Shown piece after piece: positions 1 to 9,441 of a stretch of 64,000 bases of DNA. This stretch comes from Polynucleobacter kasalickyi (lineage in GTDB: Bacteria; Pseudomonadota; Gammaproteobacteria; Burkholderiales; Burkholderiaceae). The number at the start of each line of letters is the position of its first letter. Position 1 is the stretch's first letter. The notes under the pieces are model-generated. The model did no database searches. It saw nothing but the letters and a program-made list of their open reading frames with translations, and was not told where the DNA came from. The stretch covers positions 1-64,000 of the forward strand of contig NZ_FWXJ01000011.1 in the NCBI RefSeq assembly GCF_900176405.1, read 5' to 3'. The translations under genes and the position numbers were made by a program.

Positions 1-8
1 AAAAGTTA

Positions 9-47
9 AAGGGATTGAGTCCGGTTAATTACCGAAATCAATCCCTT
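9..47 (-). terminator. Probable intrinsic terminator
   Basis: A perfect 10-bp inverted repeat (AAGGGATTGA at 9-18, TCAATCCCTT at 38-47) encloses a second small stem (CGGT at 22-25, ACCG at 31-34). Read on the minus strand the hairpin is followed by TTTAACTTTT. It lies about 85 nt past the stop of the reverse-strand Bax-inhibitor-1 gene, so it is best read as that gene's terminator. It could also end a plus-strand gene left of the window. The T-run is interrupted, so efficiency is uncertain. Confidence 0.5.
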
Positions 48-131
48 CTGCTATCCTAATTAAACTGTCCAACTTTTATGGGTCAGTTCAGAAGGCAGCT
101 TTTTTAGTTGGAGGTCTTGTTATCTAATCAA

Positions 132-830
132 TTAATCTCTGTCGCCACCGACAATGCCGAAAATAGCTAGGAGATTTGTGAAGATGTTATAAACATTTAA
201 GTAAATAGACAAAGTTGCCATTACATAGTTTGTTTCGCCACCGTTCACGATTCTTTGCACATCAACCAAAATAAATGCTGAGAAAATTCCCACAGCAAAA
301 ACCATAATAGTTAGCATTAAAGCTGGAATTTGTAGGAAGATGTTAGCTACGGAGGCAAGAATCATCAACACTACGCCAATAAACAACCATTTTCCAAGGC
401 CTTCGAAATTTGATTTTGAAGTTGCAGCCCAGCTAGCCATACCAAATAAAATTAGGGCAGTGGACCCAAAGGCCATCATGATTAGTTGACCGCCATTGCG
501 GAATTGAAGTGTATGGGTGAGTAATCCAGTTAACATCAATCCCATAAAGAAAGTAAAGCCTAGTAGCAGTAAGACGCCAGTACCAGAGTTTTTGTTTTTC
601 TCAATACCCCAGAAGAAGGCAAATGCTACTGCCATGAAGATAACCATTCCCATTAGCGGGCTTGATCTAAAGAACGAAAACCCTGTTGTTACTCCAATCC
701 AAGCACCTAGCATCGTAGGTAACATTGAAAGGGCTAATAAGGCAAATGTATTGCGCAACACACGATTACGTGAAATAGCATCCGACAAGCCACCACGACT
801 GCTGTAACCAAAACTATTTAATTCACTCAT
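132..830 (-). CDS. Bax inhibitor-1/YccA family membrane protein
   Basis: This is a 232-residue polytopic inner-membrane protein of the Bax inhibitor-1 (BI-1/YccA/YbhL) family. A short hydrophilic N-terminus (about residues 1-25) is followed by roughly seven hydrophobic segments. The last is preceded by the family-typical acidic turn (ILVDVQRIVNGG, about residue 190) and followed by TLSIYLNVYNIFTNLL near the C-terminus. Length and layout match bacterial family members. Known relatives modulate the FtsH protease or act as proton/calcium leaks; which applies here cannot be told. The start ATG has an AGGAG about 8 nt upstream (839-844 on the plus strand). It is a single gene divergent from ndk. 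Confidence 0.9.
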   Translation of the reverse strand: MSELNSFGYSSRGGLSDAISRNRVLRNTFALLALSMLPTMLGAWIGVTTGFSFFRSSPLMGMVIFMAVAFAFFWGIEKNKNSGTGVLLLLGFTFFMGLMLTGLLTHTLQFRNGGQLIMMAFGSTALILFGMASWAATSKSNFEGLGKWLFIGVVLMILASVANIFLQIPALMLTIMVFAVGIFSAFILVDVQRIVNGGETNYVMATLSIYLNVYNIFTNLLAIFGIVGGDRD

Positions 831-1043
831 TTGATTATTCTCCTAAAAAAGTGGTTATATACACTTGATAATTAATTATAGGCATAATTTCAGATTTCAA
901 GTGTGGGTTTAATTAAAAACCCTATTTTTTTGAGTGATCAACATGAAAATCATCTACTTGTCATTTAGTTTAATTCTTTTGTAAGGGTTTTAACTGATTA
1001 ACTAGGTATAATATGTTTTTTATCATTTATCAGGAGCTTTTCC
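831..1043. other. Divergent promoter region between the BI-1 gene and ndk
   Basis: 213 nt of AT-rich sequence carry the starts of both divergent genes. Apart from the ndk -10 hexamer and both Shine-Dalgarno sites I see no repeats or conserved structure. Confidence 0.6.
1007..1012 (+). promoter_or_regulatory. Likely -10 element of the ndk promoter
   Basis: A perfect TATAAT lies 32 nt before the ndk start codon, at the end of the 213-nt divergent intergenic region. No good -35 hexamer is visible at 16-18 bp, so the assignment rests on the -10 alone and on the position upstream of the long ndk-to-bamB gene run. Confidence 0.45.
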
Positions 1044-1469
1044 ATGGCAATCGAAAGAACACTTTCAATTATTAAACCAGATGCAGTTGCAAAAAATGTA
1101 ATCGGACAAATTTATAGTCGCTTCGAAAATGCAGGTTTAAAAGTGATTGCTGCAAAGATGGTTCATTTATCTGAGGTAGAAGCTGGTCAGTTTTATGCAG
1201 TTCACAAAGAGCGTCCTTTCTTCAAAGATTTGGTAAGTTTTATGATTTCTGGTCCTGTAATGATTCAGGCATTAGAAGGTGAAAATGCAATTTTGACAAA
1301 CCGTGAATTAATGGGCGCTACAGATCCATCTAAAGCTGAAAAAGGTACTATTCGTGCTGATTTCGCACAAAGCATTGATGCTAATGCTGTTCATGGTTCT
1401 GATGGTGCAGATACTGCTGCAGCTGAAATTGCCTTCTTTTTCCCAGGCATGCAAGTTTATACACGTTAA
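1044..1469 (+). CDS. ndk: Nucleoside diphosphate kinase
   Basis: This enzyme transfers the gamma phosphate from ATP to NDPs and dNDPs through a phospho-histidine and so balances nucleotide pools in the cytosol. The 141 residues match the family length. The N-terminal [12 protein letters not shown], the central [12 protein letters not shown] and the active-site NAVHGSDG (His near residue 117) are all intact. AGGAG at 1032-1036 sits 7 nt before the ATG. It opens a tightly spaced co-directional run; rlmN follows 3 nt after the stop. In Burkholderiales ndk-rlmN is a standard pair. Confidence 0.97.
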   Translation: MAIERTLSIIKPDAVAKNVIGQIYSRFENAGLKVIAAKMVHLSEVEAGQFYAVHKERPFFKDLVSFMISGPVMIQALEGENAILTNRELMGATDPSKAEKGTIRADFAQSIDANAVHGSDGADTAAAEIAFFFPGMQVYTR

Positions 1470-1472
1470 TTG

Positions 1473-2621
1473 ATGACCAATAAGCCCCGTATTAATCTTC
1501 TCAATCTTGACGGGGACAGGCTGGCAAGCTTTATTGCCGGCCTGAACGAAAAACCTTTCAGAGCTAAACAACTCATGCGTTGGATTCATCAACGCGGAGT
1601 TTCTGATATCCATCAAATGAGCGACTTAGCGAAGACTTTTCGCTCACAGCTGGAAGACATTGTTGAAATCAAATCTCTACCAGTTATTTCAGATCAAACT
1701 GCCTCTGATGGCACCCGCAAATGGTTACTAGATGTTGGTGAAGGTAACGCGGTTGAAATGGTCTATATTCCGGAAGAGGACCGAGGAACACTTTGCATTT
1801 CTTCGCAGGCTGGATGTGCTGTTAATTGTAGATTTTGTTCCACTGGCAAGCAGGGGTTCTCGAGAAACCTAACGGTTGCTGAAATTATTGGCCAGTTATG
1901 GTTTGCTGAACATCATCTCAAAAATGACCCGAAATCGATTAAAAGAATTGATGCATACGATAAAACGCCCTTGGAACACTTGGATGGAAGGGTTATTTCC
2001 AATGTTGTCATGATGGGCATGGGTGAGCCCTTATTGAATTACGAACCTGTTTTAGGTGCAATGAAGTTGATGTTAGATGACAATGCTTACGGCCTTTCCA
2101 GAAGACGCGTCACTCTATCAACATCTGGGGTTGTGCCATTTATAGATAAGCTATCTCAGGATCTACCTGTGGCTTTAGCCGTTTCTTTACATGCACCGAA
2201 TGATGCATTAAGAAATGAGTTAGTCCCCATTAATCGCAAATATCCATTAGCCGTTTTATTGGATTCTTGTCGCCGTTATTTGGAGTTTGCGCCCAGAGAT
2301 TTTTTAACTTTTGAGTACTGTATGCTTGATGGGGTAAACGATACAGATAAGCATGCATATGAATTAATTCAGTTATTAAAATCAATTAAATGTAAGATTA
2401 ATTTAATTCCGTTTAATCCGTTTGAGGGGTCTGGTTTAAAACAGTCAACAAGACCTCGAATTGAACAGTTTGCAAAGATACTTTTAGATGCCAAAATGGT
2501 CACTACAGTTCGTAAGACACGTGGCGATGATATCGATGCTGCTTGTGGACAGTTAGCAGGTGAGGTGCAAGATCGTACGAATTTAGCCCAACGTGAAATT
2601 CGTTGGATGGAAAAAAAATAA
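1473..2621 (+). CDS. rlmN: Dual-specificity 23S rRNA/tRNA adenine-C2 methyltransferase
   Basis: This radical SAM enzyme methylates C2 of A2503 in 23S rRNA and of A37 in some tRNAs, affecting decoding accuracy and the exit tunnel. The 382 residues contain the CX3CX2C iron-sulfur motif (CAVNCRFC, about residue 115) with the following [10 protein letters not shown]. The catalytic cysteines are visible: one in the 4Fe-4S loop neighbourhood and one in [11 protein letters not shown] near the C-terminus (about residue 355). I use the ATG at 1473; a TTG directly before it could add one residue. The 3' end runs to within 12 nt of the next start. Confidence 0.96.
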   Translation: MTNKPRINLLNLDGDRLASFIAGLNEKPFRAKQLMRWIHQRGVSDIHQMSDLAKTFRSQLEDIVEIKSLPVISDQTASDGTRKWLLDVGEGNAVEMVYIPEEDRGTLCISSQAGCAVNCRFCSTGKQGFSRNLTVAEIIGQLWFAEHHLKNDPKSIKRIDAYDKTPLEHLDGRVISNVVMMGMGEPLLNYEPVLGAMKLMLDDNAYGLSRRRVTLSTSGVVPFIDKLSQDLPVALAVSLHAPNDALRNELVPINRKYPLAVLLDSCRRYLEFAPRDFLTFEYCMLDGVNDTDKHAYELIQLLKSIKCKINLIPFNPFEGSGLKQSTRPRIEQFAKILLDAKMVTTVRKTRGDDIDAACGQLAGEVQDRTNLAQREIRWMEKK

Positions 2622-2632
2622 ACTTAATTGAT

Positions 2633-3892
2633 ATGAGTGATTCAAGTTTGCAATTAACCAACTATATTAGAAAAAAGACTCAGCAAGCAGTCGTTTCTTG
2701 GGGAGATAACATCGTCACCATTGGTGGAGATGCTCCTATTCGTGTGCAATCCATGACCAATACGGATACGGTGGATGCGGTTGGTACAGCTATTCAGGTC
2801 AAAGAGTTAGCGCGAGCTGGCTCGGAACTTGTTCGTATTACAGTGAATACCCCGGAGGCTGCTGCGGCTGTTCCTTATATTCGTGAGCAGTTAGACAAGA
2901 TGGATGTGAAAGTTCCCTTAATTGGAGATTTTCATTACAACGGTCATACTTTATTAAAAGATTATCCCGATTGTGCTAAAGCGCTCTCAAAATATAGAAT
3001 CAACCCAGGTAATGTTGGAAAAGGCGCAAAGAGAGATATTCAGTTTTCTCAGATGATTGAGGCGGCTATTCGCTATGAGAAGCCAATTCGAATTGGAGTC
3101 AATTGGGGGAGTCTTGATCAAGACTTGTTAGCTCAATTGATGGATGCAAATGCTGCACTTGCCACCCCTAAAGATTCACGGGAAATTATGGTAGAGGCCC
3201 TGATTCAGTCTGCTTTGCAGTCTACTCAAAAAGCAGTCGAAATTGGTATGCCCTTAAGCCAAATTATTCTTTCCTGTAAGGTCAGCGCAGTGCAAGATTT
3301 AATTAGTGTTTATAGAGAGCTTTCTAATCGTTGTGACAATCCACTTCATTTGGGGCTAACCGAGGCGGGTATCGGCAGTAAAGGTATCGTTGCATCCACA
3401 GCAGCACTTAGTGTTCTTTTGCAAGAGGGCATTGGTGATACGATTCGTATTTCTTTGACACCAGAGCCTGGGGCATCACGAGATAATGAAGTGATTGTTG
3501 CTCAAGAAATTTTACAGACAATGAATTTACGTCATTTTACGCCGATGGTCATTGCATGTCCTGGATGTGGAAGAACAACTAGTACGTATTTTCAACATTT
3601 AGCATCTGAGATTCAGTCCTATCTCAGAAATCAAATGCCATTGTGGAAAAAAGATTTCCCAGGCGTTGAATCCATGAGCGTTGCAGTGATGGGGTGTATA
3701 GTAAATGGTCCAGGTGAAAGCAAACATGCTGACATTGGTATCAGTTTGCCGGGTACGGGTGAGACGCCTTCAGCCCCTGTCTTTATCGATGGGCAAAAAG
3801 CGAAGACTCTCCGAGGCGATAACATTATTGGTGAGTTTCAACAAATTGTTCAAGAATACGTACAACAAAGATACACACCTAAAAATATTTAA
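2633..3892 (+). CDS. ispG: 4-hydroxy-3-methylbut-2-en-1-yl diphosphate synthase (flavodoxin)
   Basis: IspG (GcpE) reduces MEcPP to HMBPP with a 4Fe-4S cluster in the MEP isoprenoid pathway. The protein is 419 residues with the N-terminal VQSMTNTDT motif, a TIM-barrel core, and the C-terminal cluster cysteines in CPGCGRTT and [17 protein letters not shown]. The ATG at 2633 is chosen. A TTG at 2603 would add ten residues inside rlmN and shows no better ribosome binding site; neither start has a clear Shine-Dalgarno, so translational coupling to rlmN is likely. The pilF and rodZ-type genes that many Burkholderiales place between rlmN and ispG are absent. Confidence 0.96.
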   Translation: MSDSSLQLTNYIRKKTQQAVVSWGDNIVTIGGDAPIRVQSMTNTDTVDAVGTAIQVKELARAGSELVRITVNTPEAAAAVPYIREQLDKMDVKVPLIGDFHYNGHTLLKDYPDCAKALSKYRINPGNVGKGAKRDIQFSQMIEAAIRYEKPIRIGVNWGSLDQDLLAQLMDANAALATPKDSREIMVEALIQSALQSTQKAVEIGMPLSQIILSCKVSAVQDLISVYRELSNRCDNPLHLGLTEAGIGSKGIVASTAALSVLLQEGIGDTIRISLTPEPGASRDNEVIVAQEILQTMNLRHFTPMVIACPGCGRTTSTYFQHLASEIQSYLRNQMPLWKKDFPGVESMSVAVMGCIVNGPGESKHADIGISLPGTGETPSAPVFIDGQKAKTLRGDNIIGEFQQIVQEYVQQRYTPKNI

Positions 3893-3904
3893 TAGTTAGA
3901 TAGA

Positions 3905-5251
3905 ATGTCAGATTTGATTCCAAATGCTCCTGAGCCAATCAAGAAAGCTCCAGTAAAAATTTCTAAATTAGTTGGTGTAAAAGGCATGAATGATCTTTTA
4001 CCCCCAGATTCCTACATTTGGGAAAAGTTAGAAAGAAGTCTCATTGGACTTGCAAAAACCTATGGTTACCAAAATATTCGTACTCCAATTCTGGAGCATA
4101 CCGGAGTATTTCTTAGGGGGATTGGCGAAGTAACTGATATCGTAGAAAAAGAAATGTATTCTTTTGAAGATCGTTTAAATGGTGAGCAACTTACTTTAAG
4201 GCCAGAGGGAACGGCAGCAGTTGTGCGCGCATGTGTTGAAAATAATCTTTTATATGATGGTCCACGCCGACTTTACTATATAGGCCCGATGTTTCGGCAT
4301 GAGCGACCACAAAGAGGGCGTTACCGTCAGTTTCATCAGTTCGGTATTGAGGCTTTAGGATTTGCTGGACCAGAAATTGACGCTGAGATTATTTTGATGT
4401 GTCAACGCTTATGGGATGACCTTGGTATTTCTGGATTGCGACTTGAAATCAATTCATTAGGTAATGAGTCAGAGAGACTCGCACATCGACAAGCCTTAGT
4501 TACCTATTTTGAAAGCAATATTTCTTTACTTGATGAAGATTCAGTTCGCCGTCTAAAGTTAAATCCTCTACGAATCTTAGACACAAAAAATCCATCAATG
4601 CAGGAGTTGGTAGAACTTGCTCCTCAATTAATCAATTTCCTTGGCGAGGAATCTCTAGCCCATTTTGAACAGTTACAACAAATCTTAAAAGCCAATAATA
4701 TTGTTTTTAAAATTAACCCTAGATTGGTAAGGGGCTTAGACTATTACAATCTAACAGTATTTGAATGGATTACTGATCAATTAGGTGCTCAAGGAACTGT
4801 TGCCGGTGGTGGAAGATATGATCCCTTAATTGAGCGTATGGGTGGTAAACCGGCACCTGCATGTGGTTGGGCGATGGGAATTGAAAGAATTGTTGAGCTT
4901 ATGAAGGAACAAGGCCTGACAGATGAGCAGACAACACAATGCGATGTCTATGTTGTTCACTCAGGCGGCAAAACAATTATTCCGGCGATGGTTGGTGCAG
5001 AGGTGTTGCGCTCTGCTGGTGTCGATGTTATGGTGCACGCTAGTCCTGATGGCAAAGTAAGCAGTTTTAAGTCACAAATGAAAAAAGCGGATGCAAGTGG
5101 AGCGCTCTTTGCATTGATTATTGGTGAAAATGAGTTAGAAGCAAATTCTTTCTTATTAAAGGATTTAAGAAGAAGCGGCAATCAATCTAGTTATCCGATG
5201 GAAGAATTACTTGACCAAGTAATTGATGCCATTGTTTCAGAGAATGATTAA
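3905..5251 (+). CDS. hisS: Histidyl-tRNA synthetase
   Basis: This class II aminoacyl-tRNA synthetase charges tRNA-His. The 448 residues show motif 2 ([20 protein letters not shown], about 124-143), the histidine-binding loop LVRGLDYYN (about 278), motif 3 with [14 protein letters not shown] and GWAMGIERI (about 300-330), and a C-terminal anticodon-binding domain. An unconserved extension of about 20 residues precedes the usual start region. It differs from HisZ in this window (13074), which lacks the synthetase-specific loops. It follows ispG by 12 nt in the same operon-like run. Confidence 0.97.
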   Translation: MSDLIPNAPEPIKKAPVKISKLVGVKGMNDLLPPDSYIWEKLERSLIGLAKTYGYQNIRTPILEHTGVFLRGIGEVTDIVEKEMYSFEDRLNGEQLTLRPEGTAAVVRACVENNLLYDGPRRLYYIGPMFRHERPQRGRYRQFHQFGIEALGFAGPEIDAEIILMCQRLWDDLGISGLRLEINSLGNESERLAHRQALVTYFESNISLLDEDSVRRLKLNPLRILDTKNPSMQELVELAPQLINFLGEESLAHFEQLQQILKANNIVFKINPRLVRGLDYYNLTVFEWITDQLGAQGTVAGGGRYDPLIERMGGKPAPACGWAMGIERIVELMKEQGLTDEQTTQCDVYVVHSGGKTIIPAMVGAEVLRSAGVDVMVHASPDGKVSSFKSQMKKADASGALFALIIGENELEANSFLLKDLRRSGNQSSYPMEELLDQVIDAIVSEND

Positions 5252-5283
5252 AGAAATTTGGAATATCAACGAAAGAAATTGTT

Positions 5284-5991
5284 ATGCATTTAGATTTAGA
5301 AGAACAAGAACAGTTAGCCAATTTAAAATCCTTTTGGGTTAACTATGGTCGTTGGCTTGCTGTTGGTATCTTAATTGCCCTCATTGGTTATGGTGCGTAT
5401 TGGTTTTATCAAAAACATCAAGAAAGTGTAGCCCTTGAAGCATCTCAGCAGTATGAGGAGCTAGTCTTAGCTGCGACCAAATCTGACTTCCCTGAGGTTC
5501 TTAAAAAAGCACAAAGCTTAGAGCAAAATTATGCCCAAACCACTTATTCAGCTATGGCCGGATTGGTAGCTGCGAATTTGGCTTATAGCGTTGGTGATGT
5601 TGAGCAAGCTAGTACCCAATTGCGTTGGGTAGAAGAAAAAGCTAAAAGCTCGAGTTTCCAGTCTTTAGCAAGATTGAGGTTAGTTGCTATTTTGATCGAT
5701 CAAAAGGATGATGGTTCAATGGTGAAGGCGAGTGAACTTTTAAAGAAAAAAGTAGCCCCTGGATATGAAGCTCTTGCTGCTGAAAGGCAAGGTGACTTAT
5801 TCCTCGTTCAAAATAAGACTGATGAGGCTAAAAAGGCATATCTTCAGAGTTGGGAGTTACTCGATACTCAAAAAGCAAAGCAGGCTGGTTTGAAAGAGTT
5901 AGATACCATGACGAAAGAAATGGAAAAGAGAAATCCTGGTGAAAGTCAACGCTTGTTAAAAGTAAAAATTGATAGTTTAGGTGGGTTTTAA
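5284..5991 (+). CDS. yfgM: YfgM-like ancillary translocon/periplasmic chaperone protein
   Basis: This 235-residue protein has a short cytoplasmic N-terminus, one transmembrane helix (about residues 22-42, WLAVGILIALIGYGAYWFY) and an alpha-helical, TPR-like periplasmic domain, matching the YfgM/TPR_21 family. In E. coli YfgM associates with SecYEG and PpiD and helps outer-membrane protein biogenesis. It sits directly before bamB and shares its terminal A with the bamB ATG (TAATG), the same hisS-yfgM-bamB-der order as in E. coli. Translation of bamB is probably coupled to it. Confidence 0.9.
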   Translation: MHLDLEEQEQLANLKSFWVNYGRWLAVGILIALIGYGAYWFYQKHQESVALEASQQYEELVLAATKSDFPEVLKKAQSLEQNYAQTTYSAMAGLVAANLAYSVGDVEQASTQLRWVEEKAKSSSFQSLARLRLVAILIDQKDDGSMVKASELLKKKVAPGYEALAAERQGDLFLVQNKTDEAKKAYLQSWELLDTQKAKQAGLKELDTMTKEMEKRNPGESQRLLKVKIDSLGGF

Positions 5992-7133
5992 TGAAATTTT
6001 TGAAGAGTTTTAGTTGTGTACTGAGTTTGTTGCTAATTACAGTTGCCTTAAGCTCATGCTCTGGTAGCAAGCGTAGGTTGGCAGCTGAACTCACGCCAAT
6101 CGCCAATCCAATCAACTTGCAAAAAGTTTGGTCGGTATCAATCGGTAAGTCACAACCATACAACTTTAAGCCGGTATTGGTTGGTAATGCAATTTACACC
6201 GCTGCAACCGCAGGTGAGGTTTATAAATTTAATAGTCAAAATGGCCAATCTTTATGGCAAGTAAACGTCAAAGAGACTTTATCTGCAGGACCTGGCTCGG
6301 ATGGCAAAATTGTGGTTATTCCGTCGATTAAGGGGACTATTTATGCCTTTGACGCAATGACGGGCAAGCCCCTTTGGGATACTAGCGTTGCTACCGAGGT
6401 CCTTACTGAGCCATTGGTTGTGGCTGGTATGGTCGTGATTAGAACCGTTGATAATCGCTTTATAGCGCTTGATGCCTCAACCGGTAAACGTAAGTGGGTG
6501 AATCAACGTGGTCAATCTACTTTAAGCTTGAGAGCAAGCTACAGTATGGGCTCCATCAATAATGAGGTGATCTTTACAGGTTTTTCCGGCGGTAAGTTTG
6601 GTTTACTTGCTTTATCAAATGGAAATTTAATTTGGGAAAGTTTATTAGCGCCACCCAAAGGTGCGTCTGAGATAGAGCGTTTAAGTGATGTTGCTGCTAA
6701 ACCAACCTTGCTTGGATCTAGGATGTGTGCCGTTTCTTACCAAGGCAAAATTGGCTGTGGAGAAATTAAGAATGCTGCGATGAGTTGGACGAAGGATTTT
6801 TCTAGCTACAGTGGAACTACGCAGAGTGCAGATGCTGTTTTTGCCGTTAATGATAAATCATACTTAACCGGATTTAATGCCTTAAATGGTCAGGAGTTAT
6901 GGCGGAATGAAAAGCTTGTCTGGAGAGATCTTGGAGAGCCTTTAGCTGTTGGAAAAGTTATTCTTGCTGGTGATGCAGAAGGATATTTACACCTGTTTGG
7001 ACAAGACAATGGTAATATTTTAGGAAGAGTTAGAGTAGATAGTACCCCTATTGAAGCTCCTCCAGTCCCGACAAACGGTTTAATCATCGTTCAATCTAAA
7101 GGTGGAACTTTAGCGGCTTACAGGATTCAATAA
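5991..7133 (+). CDS. bamB: Outer membrane protein assembly factor BamB
   Basis: BamB is the lipoprotein beta-propeller of the BAM complex that inserts outer-membrane proteins. The 380 residues begin with a lipoprotein signal (hydrophobic stretch about 5-20, lipobox LSSC with Cys near residue 23). An eight-bladed PQQ-type propeller follows, with recurring G...LW and ALDASTGKRKW-like blade ends. The start overlaps the yfgM stop by 1 nt. In most relatives der follows directly; here 519 nt of degraded sequence intervene. Confidence 0.95.
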   Translation: MKFLKSFSCVLSLLLITVALSSCSGSKRRLAAELTPIANPINLQKVWSVSIGKSQPYNFKPVLVGNAIYTAATAGEVYKFNSQNGQSLWQVNVKETLSAGPGSDGKIVVIPSIKGTIYAFDAMTGKPLWDTSVATEVLTEPLVVAGMVVIRTVDNRFIALDASTGKRKWVNQRGQSTLSLRASYSMGSINNEVIFTGFSGGKFGLLALSNGNLIWESLLAPPKGASEIERLSDVAAKPTLLGSRMCAVSYQGKIGCGEIKNAAMSWTKDFSSYSGTTQSADAVFAVNDKSYLTGFNALNGQELWRNEKLVWRDLGEPLAVGKVILAGDAEGYLHLFGQDNGNILGRVRVDSTPIEAPPVPTNGLIIVQSKGGTLAAYRIQ

Positions 7134-7250
7134 ATCATCTTCAAGGACGGAACTGGCGAGAACAACTGTTAGGATTGCTGTGTTTAGAACACTTAGTACA
7201 TAAAACTGTTGATACCTTAGCTGGCATTGCAGAGATTCAATCTGTGACCA
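7134..7250. other. Degenerate intergenic sequence upstream of the IscB remnant
   Basis: No intact gene is visible. One frame stays open from just after the bamB stop to about 7300 (including LCLEHLVHKTVDTLAGIAEIQS) and a second from about 7261 to 7390 (LDVVLKLVQNEKVVDVLELIADV). Neither has a credible start or a family I recognise. They may be further debris of the same insertion or chance. No omega-RNA-like structure could be judged by eye. Confidence 0.4.
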
Positions 7251-7571
7251 ATTTGGCAACAGCCAGCTCTATTCCTTCAATGTTCTGGACGTGGTGCTTA
7301 AGCTAGTACAAAATGAAAAAGTTGTGGATGTGCTAGAGCTTATTGCCGACGTCAATAGATGGTCAAAAGCATCCAAACTGGAGGTTAGGTGAAAGCCGAA
7401 GTTATTTAAGGTAAAAAGATAGGCTCTTATTTTGGCAAGGTTGCTATTTGAGAGTCGGCTAGTTTTAATATCACGACCAAAAATGGTAGTGATTCAAGGT
7501 ATATCACATAAGCACTGCAAGGTAATTCAGAGTGCAGATGGTTATGGGTACTTGTTTAACCAAGATAGCTA
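7251..7571 (+). pseudogene. Decayed C-terminal remnant of an IscB-like RNA-guided nuclease
   Basis: Translation from 7281 gives CSGRGA, then KSCGCARAYCRRQ, SIQTGG-stop-VKAEVI (about 7368-7406), stop-GKKIGSYFGKVAI, stop, and ESASFNITTKNG (to about 7486). After a frame change come VIQGISHKHC and SADGYGYLFN, ending at a TAA (7569-7571). From memory of the family, the order of blocks follows the C-terminus of IscB proteins: K-GF-R, FQTGDIVKA, GKKxGxxxGRVAVRxxGSFNIxT, xQGISxxxC, RxDGYxY. At least six in-frame stops, two explicable as CAA-to-TAA and CGA-to-TGA changes, plus a frameshift rule out function. The RuvC/HNH part is gone. Identification is by eye, not by search. Confidence 0.6.
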
Positions 7572-7588
7572 ACGTAGTCGAGAAAAAG

Positions 7589-7605
7589 GGCTTGCAATGC
7601 AAGCC
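7589..7605. repeat. Short perfect inverted repeat upstream of der
   Basis: GGCTTGC (7589-7595) and GCAAGCC (7599-7605) are separated by AAT. They lie between the IscB remnant and der, about 47 nt before the der ATG. The stem could be a leftover transposon-end hairpin or a chance hairpin in the der leader; no T-run follows. Confidence 0.35.
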
Positions 7606-7652
7606 GTGCTATCCCTTCCAGCCCAAAAGGACTGGATTTCTCGCACCATTTG

Positions 7653-8987
7653 ATGAAACCAGTTATCGCAATTGTAGGTCGTCCCAATGTTGGTAAATCA
7701 ACTTTATTTAACCGTTTAACTAGATCGAGGGACGCGATAGTAGCGGATTTTTCTGGACTGACTAGAGATCGGCATTATGGTAATGGTCGTTTAGGGGATA
7801 GAGAATTTATTTGTATTGATACTGGTGGCTTTGAACCAATTGCTAAAACTGGTATTTTGGCCGAAATGGCTAAACAAACTAAACAGGCGGTTGTTGAAGC
7901 CGATATTGTCGTTTTTTTAGTAGATGGACGTTTGGGACTTGCTCCGCAAGATCGAGTGATTGCTGATTTTTTAAGAAAAACGAGTAGACCAATTATTTTG
8001 GCAGTCAATAAAGCTGAAGGCATGTCTGCGAATGTGGTTGCCTCGGACTTCTTTGAACTTGGACTCGGTGAGCCAATCGCAATTTCATCTGCTCACGGTG
8101 ATGGTGTCAGAGCGATGTTGGATGAAGCGCTTGATGCCCTAAAAATACCTGAACCAGATGATGAAGTGCAAGAAAAAGATCGATCAACCAGGATTGCGGT
8201 TGTTGGTCGTCCGAATGTGGGTAAATCTACTTTAATTAACACATTGCTGGGCGAAGAGCGCGTGATTGCATTCGATATGCCTGGGACAACGAGAGATGCG
8301 ATTGAAATCCCATTTGTCAGAGGTAACAAGCCTTATACCTTAATTGATACAGCTGGCCTAAGAAAAAGAGGCAAAATTTTTGAGGCTATCGAGAAATTTT
8401 CAGTAGTTAAAACTTTGCAAGCGATTGCTGACTGTAATGTGGTGATACTGATGTTGGATGCTCAACAGGATATTTCTGAACAAGATGCCCATATTGCTGG
8501 GTTTATTGTTGAAGCTGGTAGGGCATTAGTTGTTGCAATTAACAAATGGGATGGTCTAGACGCACATCAAAAAGAAACCTGTCGAAACGATATCGCTAGA
8601 AAATTACGATTCTTGGACTTTGCAAATGTCCATACTATTTCAGCAATCAAAGGGTTTGGTTTGAAAGAGTTATTTAAGGACGTTGATTTGGCATTTGGTG
8701 CTGCAATGGTGAAAATGCCAACACCTAAATTAACCCGAATCATGATGGATGCCGTTGAGTATCAGCAACCGAAAAGAGTTGGTCGATTCCGTCCTAAGCT
8801 GAGATATGCTCATCAAGGTGGCTCAAACCCACCGATTGTTATTATTCATGGTAACGGCTTGGAGGGTGTCACAGATAGTTATAAGCGCTATCTTGAGGGG
8901 CGTTATCGAGAAGAATTTAAATTAAGAGGGACTCCGTTGAGGATTGAATTCCGATCCAGTAAGAATCCATTTCTTGAATCTCATTAA
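7653..8987 (+). CDS. der: Ribosome biogenesis GTPase Der (EngA)
   Basis: Der is a double-GTPase needed for 50S subunit maturation. The 444 residues carry two tandem G domains, each with [10 protein letters not shown]-loops (about residues 7-16 and 185-194), DTGG/DTAG G3 motifs and NKAE/NKWD G4 motifs. The C-terminal KH-like domain ends with [12 protein letters not shown] chose the ATG at 7653; a TTG immediately upstream is also in frame. AAAAGGA lies about 20 nt upstream, rather far. In relatives the gene is joined to bamB; here it is separated by decayed mobile DNA, so it may need its own promoter. Confidence 0.97.
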   Translation: MKPVIAIVGRPNVGKSTLFNRLTRSRDAIVADFSGLTRDRHYGNGRLGDREFICIDTGGFEPIAKTGILAEMAKQTKQAVVEADIVVFLVDGRLGLAPQDRVIADFLRKTSRPIILAVNKAEGMSANVVASDFFELGLGEPIAISSAHGDGVRAMLDEALDALKIPEPDDEVQEKDRSTRIAVVGRPNVGKSTLINTLLGEERVIAFDMPGTTRDAIEIPFVRGNKPYTLIDTAGLRKRGKIFEAIEKFSVVKTLQAIADCNVVILMLDAQQDISEQDAHIAGFIVEAGRALVVAINKWDGLDAHQKETCRNDIARKLRFLDFANVHTISAIKGFGLKELFKDVDLAFGAAMVKMPTPKLTRIMMDAVEYQQPKRVGRFRPKLRYAHQGGSNPPIVIIHGNGLEGVTDSYKRYLEGRYREEFKLRGTPLRIEFRSSKNPFLESH

Positions 8988-9122
8988 AAATTGGTTTATC
9001 ATCGAACCAAAGATTACTCATCGTTAAATTGCGACAATGACATGGAAATTTTTTTTGTAACACTTGAGCAATCTCTTAAAATAATAAAATAATTTAACAA
9101 TAAATAACTATAAGAAGGCAAT

Positions 9123-9365
9123 ATGCTTACTAATAAAGGCCAACTCCTCCAAGACCCATTTCTGAATGCATTGCGCAAAGAACACATTCCAGTTTCTATT
9201 TACTTAGTTAACGGTATTAAACTCCAAGGAAACATCGATTCATTCGATCAATACGTGATCCTGTTGAGAAATACAGTTACACAAATGGTTTACAAACATG
9301 CCATTTCGACAATTGTTCCGGCTAAATCTGTAACGTTCCGTCCCGACGAGGAAGTTTCAAGTTAG
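9123..9365 (+). CDS. hfq: RNA chaperone Hfq
   Basis: Hfq is the Sm-like hexameric RNA chaperone that pairs small RNAs with mRNAs. The 80 residues include Sm1 ([26 protein letters not shown], written here as [10 protein letters not shown] then [10 protein letters not shown]) and Sm2 with the family signature [12 protein letters not shown] (about 55-66). AGAAGG sits 4 nt before the ATG. Its last codons overlap the region that encodes the conserved N-terminus of HflX in the +1 frame. The tail after the Sm core is short ([12 protein letters not shown]). Confidence 0.98.
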   Translation: MLTNKGQLLQDPFLNALRKEHIPVSIYLVNGIKLQGNIDSFDQYVILLRNTVTQMVYKHAISTIVPAKSVTFRPDEEVSS

Positions 9366-9441
9366 TACACCACGACAGACTGAAAACGTCAGGGCAGTAA
9401 TCGTTGGCGTTGATTCAGGTCAAGATAATTTTCCTGAGAGT

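Noticed and set aside
1308..1616. Reverse-strand open frame across ndk and rlmN
   Set aside because: It is antisense to two strongly conserved genes and has no recognisable domain.
7134..7400. Two open segments (LCLEHLVHKTVDTLAGIAEIQS and LDVVLKLVQNEKVVDVLELIADV) as a small gene
   Set aside because: They are in different frames, lack a start with a ribosome binding site, and overlap the decaying IscB frame.
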